64,000 bases of DNA, taken from positions 1 to 64,000 of the forward strand of contig NZ_JACJQB010000009.1 of assembly GCF_014696385.1 (NCBI RefSeq), read 5' to 3'. Origin of the DNA: Pseudanabaena mucicola FACHB-723 (GTDB taxonomy: Bacteria > Cyanobacteriota > Cyanobacteriia > Pseudanabaenales > Pseudanabaenaceae). A model generated the notes under the pieces. That model worked only from the letters and a program-made list of their open reading frames with translations. It had not been told where the DNA came from and did not search any database. Below, piece after piece: positions 44,181 to 50,062 of the stretch. The translations under genes and the position numbers were made by a program. The first letter of the stretch is position 1; each line of letters opens with the position of its first letter.

Positions 44181-44465
44181 CTAAGCAACTGCTTCTGTAG
44201 CTTCTACAACAGGCACTGCATAAACGCTGACCTTCTTACGAGTCTTACCAAAGCGCTCAAAAGTAACTACGCCATCAACGGTTGCGTATAGGGTGTCATC
44301 ACTACCACGACCAACATTGTTACCAGGGTGAACCTTAGTACCACGTTGACGAATTAGGATGCTGCCAGCTTTAACGACTTGACCACCATAACGCTTTACA
44401 CCAAGGCGCTTAGCATTAGAGTCACGACCGTTTCTTGTACTACCTGTACCCTTCTTATGTGCCAT
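44181..44465 (-). CDS. rpmA: Ribosomal protein L27
   Basis: The 94-residue protein begins [20 protein letters not shown], followed by [20 protein letters not shown] and then [15 protein letters not shown], as in L27, whose N-terminus reaches the peptidyl-transferase centre. It follows rplU by 80 bases. That gap contains a hairpin (aaagccg/cggcttt) that could tune the ratio of the two products. Confidence 0.97.
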   Translation of the reverse strand: MAHKKGTGSTRNGRDSNAKRLGVKRYGGQVVKAGSILIRQRGTKVHPGNNVGRGSDDTLYATVDGVVTFERFGKTRKKVSVYAVPVVEATEAVA

Positions 44466-44545
44466 TTTGTTTGTATCCTCATTAATGATTAAAGATGCAC
44501 AAATAAAAGCCGTTTTATTAATTATTAAGCGGCTTTTATCGATTA

Positions 44546-44875
44546 TTAAGCAGCCTTACCGCTTAGATTGATCGCTTCAACCATGATCCGAGTCAAGGGC
44601 TGACGGTGACCGTTCTTGCGACGAGTCTTCTTCTTAGGACGCATTTTGTAAACGATTACTTTTTTCGCCTTAAAATGGCGCATAACGGTAACTTCTACGC
44701 TGGCGCTATCAACTACGGGCTGACCAATGGAAATATCGCCATCCATATTGACAAATAAAACTTTATCAATGGTCAACTTACTGTCTTCTTCGGCTTCAAG
44801 TAGCTCAACGTCATAAAATCTGCCGACTTCGACGCGATATTGCTTACCGCCTGTTTCAATGATTGCGTAACTCAT
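44546..44875 (-). CDS. rplU: Ribosomal protein L21
   Basis: The 109-residue protein opens with [20 protein letters not shown] and has the conserved basic segment [20 protein letters not shown] near its C-terminus, as in bacterial L21, which binds 23S rRNA. It heads the rplU-rpmA operon that is conserved throughout bacteria. Confidence 0.97.
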   Translation of the reverse strand: MSYAIIETGGKQYRVEVGRFYDVELLEAEEDSKLTIDKVLFVNMDGDISIGQPVVDSASVEVTVMRHFKAKKVIVYKMRPKKKTRRKNGHRQPLTRIMVEAINLSGKAA

Positions 44876-45047
44876 GGTGTTTAAATATTCAGTAGATGCC
44901 GTACAGGTATTGGGAAATTAATTTCACTTAGTTTCGCCAATTTTGGAAATAACCCGATCCGAGCATGAAAGATCGTGCGATCTATAACTATACAGGAAAT
45001 AAACAAATAAATTTTGACAGTGCGAAAAATTATTATTCCCAAAAACT

Positions 45048-45076
45048 TGAGAGGCGGCACGAAGTGCCGCCTCTCA
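45048..45076. repeat. 13-bp GC-core palindrome
   Basis: tgagaggcggcac, loop gaa, exact complement. It lies between the uppP stop and rplU upstream region and may terminate uppP; it belongs to the window's palindrome family. Confidence 0.7.
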
Positions 45077-45089
45077 TATCAAAACTAGG

Positions 45090-45932
45090 TTACTTGAGCC
45101 AGCCCAAGCCCACACTTGTCAGTAACAACGCCCCAAATATTAAGCGATAGATGACAAATACCCATGTGGTATGGGTTTGAAAAAATTTCAGTAACCATGC
45201 AATCGCCAGATAGGAAAAAATTACCGATGACAGTAGTCCAATCCCCAATTGGAGCATCCCCACATCGCCAAATCCTTTCTTAATTAAACTAATTAGCTCA
45301 ACAATACCCCCGATCGTAATTGCAGGAATACCCAATAGAAAAGAAAATCTGGTTGCCGCAACCCGATCCATGCCTAAAAACAGACCTGCGGTTAAGGTCG
45401 AGCCAGAGCGCGATACCCCCGGAATCAGTGCCATGGTTTGCGCTAAGCCCATTAAAATGCCGTCAATTACCCTTAACCTCTGAAATTGACGCTTTTCCTT
45501 GGTACTGCGCTGTCCAATTATTTCCGCGAGGGCAAGTAAACTCGACATGATGATGGAGGCAATTGCGATCGCAGTTAAACTCCGTAATGCCGACTTGTCA
45601 TAATCGGGGACAAAAATTTTAATTAGTAAGCCACCAAATAAAATCGGCACAGTGCCAAGGGCAATTGCTACAGCTAATTTGAAATCGTGGGATTTGTAAT
45701 TTTGCGATCGTACTGCCTTGATGCTGCCCAATGTAATATGACTAAGATCCTTCCAGAAGTAGCCAACTACCGCCGCAATACTTCCCAGTTGAATTACGGC
45801 ATCAAAGGATAGTCCCGCTTCCTTCCACCCCAAAATTGCGGGAATTACTTTCAAGTGTGCGGTACTGCTGATCGGCAAAAACTCAGTTAGTCCCTGCACG
45901 ATTCCTAAAACAAAAGCTTGCCAGTATTCCAT
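45090..45932 (-). CDS. uppP: Undecaprenyl-diphosphatase (UppP/BacA)
   Basis: UppP recycles undecaprenyl diphosphate, the lipid carrier for peptidoglycan, at the membrane. The 281-residue polytopic protein has the active-site region QGLTEFLPISSTAHL near its N-terminus and the second motif ALIPGVSRSGSTLTAGLFLGM. The start is placed at ATG 45932 (MEYWQAFVLGIVQG), the family's usual beginning; a longer frame to 46010 runs into a palindromic repeat. It stands alone. Confidence 0.95.
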   Translation of the reverse strand: MEYWQAFVLGIVQGLTEFLPISSTAHLKVIPAILGWKEAGLSFDAVIQLGSIAAVVGYFWKDLSHITLGSIKAVRSQNYKSHDFKLAVAIALGTVPILFGGLLIKIFVPDYDKSALRSLTAIAIASIIMSSLLALAEIIGQRSTKEKRQFQRLRVIDGILMGLAQTMALIPGVSRSGSTLTAGLFLGMDRVAATRFSFLLGIPAITIGGIVELISLIKKGFGDVGMLQLGIGLLSSVIFSYLAIAWLLKFFQTHTTWVFVIYRLIFGALLLTSVGLGWLK

Positions 45933-45986
45933 AAAAAATTCGAGAGCGAATAAAAGACATATATCACCAACTGAACCCAAGATGCG

Positions 45987-46027
45987 AGTAGCGGCGCTAC
46001 TCGCCGCCACTCATCTTCTGGTTTTAT
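45987..46027. repeat. Imperfect palindrome sharing an arm with 44079-44127
   Basis: The segment contains gagtagc-ggc-gctactc and continues as cgccgccactcatcttctgg, a copy of the right arm of the palindrome at the copper ATPase stop codon, 1.9 kb away. The left arm differs, so this looks like a rearranged second copy. Confidence 0.65.
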
Positions 46028-46086
46028 ACTCTAAGCAAAACCCTGAAATCCTAGAAATTCGCAAGCCTTGGCTCTAGTTTTTGGGG

Positions 46087-46114
46087 TTGAAATTACTGGC
46101 TTTGCTGGCATAAT
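46087..46114 (+). promoter_or_regulatory. Candidate promoter of psbY
   Basis: TTGAAA at 46087-46092 and CATAAT at 46109-46114 are separated by 16 bases, resembling a sigma-70-type promoter about 50 bases before the psbY-like start codon. It is a sequence match only. Confidence 0.4.
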
Positions 46115-46163
46115 GGAACACAAACGCAATTTCTAACAGTTTCTATTTAATAGGTATAAGTAT

Positions 46164-46298
46164 ATGGATTTAAGAGTATTAGTGGTTTTAGGCCCAATTG
46201 CTTTAGTGGTTTTATGGGCAGCTTTTAACCTTGGTAAAGCCGTAATTAAGGGAGAAGCATCTCTGTTTGGCAAACAAGGTAACAACCCTTTTCAATAA
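46164..46298 (+). CDS. psbY: PsbY-like photosystem II small subunit
   Basis: A 44-residue ORF begins MDLRVLVVLGPIALVVLWAA. It has a single membrane helix and a short C-terminal tail (GKQGNNPFQ). The M-D-x-RVLVV opening followed by a Trp-containing helix matches PsbY, a peripheral small subunit near cytochrome b559 in photosystem II. The C-terminal tail is a few residues longer than typical (39-42). It has its own promoter-like sequence and terminator, so it is an independent small transcript. The main alternative is an uncharacterised small membrane protein. Confidence 0.7.
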   Translation: MDLRVLVVLGPIALVVLWAAFNLGKAVIKGEASLFGKQGNNPFQ

Positions 46299-46316
46299 CT
46301 TGTGGGTAAAGCCTCA

Positions 46317-46353
46317 AGAGCAAAAGAGGACGCTTTGCGTCCTCTTTTGCTCT
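46317..46353 (+). terminator. Terminator of psbY
   Basis: A 17-bp perfect stem (agagcaaaagaggacgc) with loop ttt begins 19 bases after the psbY stop; its 3' arm contains cttttgctct. Confidence 0.8.
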
Positions 46354-46445
46354 GTGGATTGTTACCGATGCACATCCATAAGCAAACATAGCGATAAAAT
46401 AAGCTAAGAAATAAACAAAATTTAATCTTGTAAGGTAGCTAAAAC

Positions 46446-47582
46446 ATGGCGATCGGAGAATATAAACCCGGTTTAGAGGGGGTTCCTGCAACCCAGTCCA
46501 ATATAAGTTATGTTGATGGTCAAGCAGGTTTGCTGGAATATCGGGGCATCCGCATTGAGGAGCTTTGTGTTCACAGTAATTTCCTCGAAACCAGTTATTT
46601 ATTAATCTTCGGTGAATTGCCAAAAGCCGCCGAGCTAGAAAGATTTGAAAGCGATATTACCCATAGAAGAAGAATTAAATATCGGATTCGGGACATGATC
46701 AAGTCCTTTCCCGATAATGCCCATCCGATGGATGCACTGCAAACTAGTGTCGCTGCCTTGGGGATGTTTTATCCCTTAGCCAATTTCCATGATGTGGACT
46801 TTATCTATCAGGCAACTGTAAGGCTATTGGCAAAAGTACCGACAATGGTAGCGGCTTTTCATATGATGCGCCAAGGTAATGATCCTGTCATGCCCCGCGA
46901 TGATCTAGACTATGCCTCTAATTTTCTCTACATGCTCAATGAGCAAGTCCCTGATCCGCTCGCAGCGCATGTATTTGATGTGTGCCTCACCCTTCATGCA
47001 GAGCATACCGTTAATGCTTCCACCTTTGCCGCCTTGGTGACTGCTTCGACATTGACTGATCCCTATGCAGTGATTACTTCGGCGATCGGCACTTTAGCTG
47101 GCCCCCTGCATGGTGGCGCAAATGAGCAAGTGATGATGATGCTCGAAGAAATTGGCTCGATTGATAATGTCACCGCTTACCTTGAGCGCAAAATTGCCCG
47201 TAAAGAGAAATTAATGGGCTTTGGACATCGCATTTATAAAGTTAAAGATCCTCGCGCCATCGTTTTACAGGATTTAGTGCATAAAATGTTTGATGAGTTC
47301 GGACATGATCCTTACTATGACATTGCACTAGAACTAGAAAAACAAGTCTTTGAAAAGCTTGGTGCGAAAGGGATTCACCCTAACGTGGACTTCTATTCGG
47401 GATTGGTTTACAAAAAACTGGGCATTCCTAGTAATTTGTTTACAACTATTTTTGCGATCGCAAGAGTACCGGGGTGGCTTGCCCACTGGAAGGAACAGCT
47501 TTCTGACAACCGTCTCTTCCGCCCCACGCAGGTTTATACAGGCTTACATGATGTAACCTATAAACCCATCGATCAACGCTAA
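46446..47582 (+). CDS. gltA: Citrate synthase
   Basis: The 378-residue enzyme condenses acetyl-CoA and oxaloacetate. Active-site regions are visible: ALVTASTLTDPYAVITSAIG and GPLHGGANEQV, the catalytic His in GFGHRIYKVKDPRA, and the catalytic Asp in PNVDFYSGLVY. The opening GLEGVPATQSNISYVDGQ is typical of the type found in cyanobacteria and many bacteria. The start ATG 46446 has an AAGG-type Shine-Dalgarno sequence about 12 bases upstream. It is monocistronic. Confidence 0.96.
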   Translation: MAIGEYKPGLEGVPATQSNISYVDGQAGLLEYRGIRIEELCVHSNFLETSYLLIFGELPKAAELERFESDITHRRRIKYRIRDMIKSFPDNAHPMDALQTSVAALGMFYPLANFHDVDFIYQATVRLLAKVPTMVAAFHMMRQGNDPVMPRDDLDYASNFLYMLNEQVPDPLAAHVFDVCLTLHAEHTVNASTFAALVTASTLTDPYAVITSAIGTLAGPLHGGANEQVMMMLEEIGSIDNVTAYLERKIARKEKLMGFGHRIYKVKDPRAIVLQDLVHKMFDEFGHDPYYDIALELEKQVFEKLGAKGIHPNVDFYSGLVYKKLGIPSNLFTTIFAIARVPGWLAHWKEQLSDNRLFRPTQVYTGLHDVTYKPIDQR

Positions 47583-47588
47583 ATCATC

Positions 47589-47616
47589 AAAAGCGGTGCA
47601 TTGCGCCGCTTTTTTA
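47589..47616 (+). terminator. Terminator of gltA
   Basis: aaaagcggtgca pairs with tgcgccgctttt (one wobble) and is followed by a T-run, seven bases after the gltA stop. Confidence 0.85.
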
Positions 47617-47680
47617 TTAGCCCCAAGCGATCGCTATTCGGCATTTGTTTGATTTCTTCTAAAATTTGAGTTTTAATCAT
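47612..47680 (-). pseudogene. N-terminal remnant of an antitoxin-like gene
   Basis: On the minus strand the frame starting at 47680 encodes MIKTQILEEIKQMPNSDRLG, the typical N-terminus of a small cyanobacterial antitoxin-like family that accompanies MazF- or RelE-type toxins. Homology ends after about 23 codons where it runs into the gltA terminator; a stop follows at 47579. No toxin gene is present. Its ATG overlaps the stop of the DUF29 remnant just upstream. Confidence 0.6.
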
Positions 47681-47778
47681 AGTTTTTTGAATAAGCTAAA
47701 GTAAAAAATCGCTTCTTCTAACCACAAATTGCGATCGCGATCGTACAGCATCGTTTTTTGATCGACATTCTGTGTCAT
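47677..47778 (-). pseudogene. N-terminal remnant of a DUF29 gene (left copy)
   Basis: The 33-codon frame encodes MTQNVDQKTMLYDRDRNLWL and then EEAIFYF. The LYDxDxNLWLEEA pattern is the start of DUF29 proteins (about 140-150 residues, common in multiple copies in cyanobacteria). Homology ends after about 24 codons. A diverged second copy lies at 49839-49937 on the other side of the restriction-modification genes, broken at the same point. Confidence 0.75.
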
Positions 47779-47790
47779 GAGTTTAGGCGA
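47699..47790. repeat. Direct repeat, left of the restriction-modification cassette
   Basis: This roughly 90-base segment, from aagtaaaaaatcgc to gtttaggcga, is about 75-80% identical by eye to 49857-49948. Both carry the truncated DUF29 start in the same orientation. The methyltransferase stop codon lies nine bases beyond it. Confidence 0.8.
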
Positions 47791-47798
47791 GGAAGAAT

Positions 47799-48782
47799 TT
47801 AAATAACATCAACTAAATCTATCATTCTTTTATCCTTTGCTTTGGTTGCCTTACACAAAGTTTTCGTTTCCAAGAAAGAATTAGAAAATCTTTTGTGTTT
47901 TAAAATAGTAGAAGCAACGAAAAAAGCTAAATTCACAGGAACAGCATTACCGATTATTTGCTCTAGATTTGTTTTAGTGCCAAAAAACTTAAATGATTCG
48001 GGAAAAGTTTGAATATAACTTCGTTCGATTGTCGTTAGAGGTCTGATAGTTGAAATATCAATATCCTGTGGATCGCCACTATGCAGTTGATAATTTGGCG
48101 GCATAGGACGATTCACACCTCTTATCGTTGGACTTGGCTCATCAATCGAGAAAACCCCTCTTCGAGCATAGCTTCTAGGATGTCGATAATAATATTGTAG
48201 ATTTAATCTATCTCCAAGATAATCCCTAATTGTCATAGGTTTATTTGCTAAATTAATTTTAAATAAATCTACTAAAGCATTTTGATCTCCACCAAACTCA
48301 CCAATTAAGAAGAAACGCGATCTTGCCTGTGGTACATGACAAAGTGAAGCATCTAAAACAACACTAGATAAACCATAGCCACATTTCATAAACTGCTTCG
48401 ATATTTCGGAAAGAATAGGACTCTTTGTAATTCTTTGCACATTTTCCATCACAAACCATTGTGGTTTAATCGCGCAGACAATGTTTGCGAAGTTATAAGT
48501 TAGATTGGCACGATCACCATTTAGATTGCGTTTACCAGCACTCGAAAAATCTTGACATGGTGAACCACCAATAATCATTTGAGGAGCATATTTTTCAATT
48601 ATTTTAATTGACGTAATTTCTTCAGATAAATCCTGTTGAATAGCAGGATGATCAAAGTTTTTTCTATAGATATCTAAAGCGATATTCCAATTATCAATAG
48701 CTGCCAAAATCTCAATTCCCGCTTTCTGAAAGCCAAGAGATAATCCACCACAGCCACTAAATAAATCAACGGCTGTAATCAT
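47799..48782 (-). CDS. DNA (cytosine-5) methyltransferase
   Basis: The 327-residue enzyme has the C5-methyltransferase motifs: I (DLFSGCGGLSLGF), IV with the catalytic Cys (GGSPCQDFSSAG), VI (WFVMENVQRI), VIII (QARSRFFLI) and IX/X near the C-terminus (IIGNAVPVNLAFFVASTIL). It methylates cytosine in the recognition site of the adjacent endonuclease, protecting host DNA. Its start overlaps the endonuclease stop by four bases. The pair is AT-richer than its surroundings and I see no GCGATCGC within it, consistent with acquisition from outside. The recognition sequence is inferred from the endonuclease family (GRCGYC for HindVP). Confidence 0.93.
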   Translation of the reverse strand: MITAVDLFSGCGGLSLGFQKAGIEILAAIDNWNIALDIYRKNFDHPAIQQDLSEEITSIKIIEKYAPQMIIGGSPCQDFSSAGKRNLNGDRANLTYNFANIVCAIKPQWFVMENVQRITKSPILSEISKQFMKCGYGLSSVVLDASLCHVPQARSRFFLIGEFGGDQNALVDLFKINLANKPMTIRDYLGDRLNLQYYYRHPRSYARRGVFSIDEPSPTIRGVNRPMPPNYQLHSGDPQDIDISTIRPLTTIERSYIQTFPESFKFFGTKTNLEQIIGNAVPVNLAFFVASTILKHKRFSNSFLETKTLCKATKAKDKRMIDLVDVI

Positions 48783-49834
48783 GAGAATAGCTCTGGTGAA
48801 TTAAAAATAATCGCGTCAAATCTACGCTCTGGACTAAGTAGATTTTGTCCTCCTCCTAAAATAATATTTTTGATTTCGTCTTTTTTAATCCTCGGAGATG
48901 TCAAATTTTCACATGACATATAGGGATTAGTTACATTACCTGCGGAAGCAAAAGCTTTATCATTTCTAGTATTATAAGAAAGCTTGTCAATGATGTCTTT
49001 GTAGTCACATCTGCTGTGAATACAGATATCTAAAAGCATTTTATACAGCCAAATACTTGTTCTTGTTTGACGAGTTATGTGAGTTACAGTATTATCATTT
49101 TTTGATATTTGTGATATAAACCAAGCAAACGCTGCATCACTCCATACAAAAACATCTAGACAATTCTCTGCAAGCTTCGGCGATTTGCCAACTGTCTTCC
49201 AAATTGGATGTAAAAGAAATGGTGATTGACTTTTTTCAATAGCAATACTGATATCAGATATACAGCCAACAATTTTTTGAATACTGGTAATTACTTCTCT
49301 AGCATCAGACCAATTATCAATCACAACATCACTACTTTCTATATGATGTTTGACTATCTCGGTATTTGCACTAAATATACTGGCTGCTAGATATACGATT
49401 GTGTCAGGTCTAACAACAAGCTCGCAACCAAATTTGTCATCACTCAGATTGCAAGTAGTATTATCAGGTATGGCGGTTAACTTAACTTCTAATCCTCGTA
49501 AGCATTGCCCTGTCAAACTATCTTGAATTACCAGATCAGTTCTAGGTAAGCTACCAATTACATATTTTTGAAATGGCGTATGTTGTGCTTCAAAAGCAAA
49601 ATAGGTATTGTTTTTGCTAGGTTTAATACCAAATACGACAGCAATATCAATTAAACTTATGACAAACTCTTGATTAGCCATAGATATGTAATTAGCTGCA
49701 ATTCCTTGATTGTCAAGATAACAAGATAAAGCTGCTGGAAAACTTGAATTAAATTGATTTTTACCCCAAGAATCGGCTTTAGAAAAATCTCGATTGGAAT
49801 TGTTTAAGCCAAATAGGCTTGCTTGTGTTGTCAT
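48779..49834 (-). CDS. HindVP-family type II restriction endonuclease
   Basis: The 351-residue protein opens with LFGLNNSNRDFSKADSWGKN, a signature I recognise from the HindVP restriction endonuclease family. A PD-(D/E)xK-like core is visible (RTDLVIQDSLTG, then LEVKLT at residues about 120-140). It would cut unmethylated DNA at its recognition site. Start: ATG 49834 with an AAGGA Shine-Dalgarno sequence; the stop of a truncated DUF29 frame lies four bases before it. The methyltransferase follows with a four-base overlap. Family assignment is from memory of the N-terminal block. Confidence 0.85.
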   Translation of the reverse strand: MTTQASLFGLNNSNRDFSKADSWGKNQFNSSFPAALSCYLDNQGIAANYISMANQEFVISLIDIAVVFGIKPSKNNTYFAFEAQHTPFQKYVIGSLPRTDLVIQDSLTGQCLRGLEVKLTAIPDNTTCNLSDDKFGCELVVRPDTIVYLAASIFSANTEIVKHHIESSDVVIDNWSDAREVITSIQKIVGCISDISIAIEKSQSPFLLHPIWKTVGKSPKLAENCLDVFVWSDAAFAWFISQISKNDNTVTHITRQTRTSIWLYKMLLDICIHSRCDYKDIIDKLSYNTRNDKAFASAGNVTNPYMSCENLTSPRIKKDEIKNIILGGGQNLLSPERRFDAIIFNSPELFS

Positions 49835-49838
49835 TAAT

Positions 49839-49937
49839 CTATCCTTGTGCTGACAAAAGTAAAAAAATCGCATCTTCTAACCACAAATTAAGATCGCGAT
49901 CATACAGCGTGGATTTTTGCTCAATAGTCTGGGTCAT
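49839..49937 (-). pseudogene. N-terminal remnant of a DUF29 gene (right copy)
   Basis: A 32-codon frame encodes MTQTIEQKSTLYDRDLNLWL and then EDAIFLLL, a DUF29 start truncated after about 24 codons. Its stop codon lies four bases before the endonuclease ATG, so ribosomes finishing this short peptide could re-initiate on the endonuclease. A near-identical start occurs inverted at 62627-62710. Confidence 0.75.
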
Positions 49938-49948
49938 AGGTTTAGGCG
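49857..49948. repeat. Direct repeat, right of the restriction-modification cassette
   Basis: Counterpart of 47699-47790, same orientation. The two repeats bracket about 2.07 kb containing exactly the two restriction-modification genes. Confidence 0.8.
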
Positions 49949-50062
49949 ATGCGATACAGCATTTATCAAGTATATCCCAAAGAACAAGGGGCTTAAGCCC
50001 CTTGTCTGAACCTAATTACTCAATTCCATCAAGAGGCGCAAAGCCTTGACGCTGAGTGTTTT
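49885..50062 (-). repeat. Source copy of an inverted segmental duplication
   Basis: This segment holds the last 15 codons of putA, a hairpin (acaaggggcttaagccccttgt, 49984-50005) and the first 18 codons of the DUF29 remnant. An inverted copy, roughly 85-90% identical by eye, lies at 62500-62680. Confidence 0.85.

Noticed and set aside
44965-45150. Plus-strand 61-codon ORF upstream of rplU
   Set aside because: It runs through a palindrome and into the end of uppP, with no recognisable protein features.
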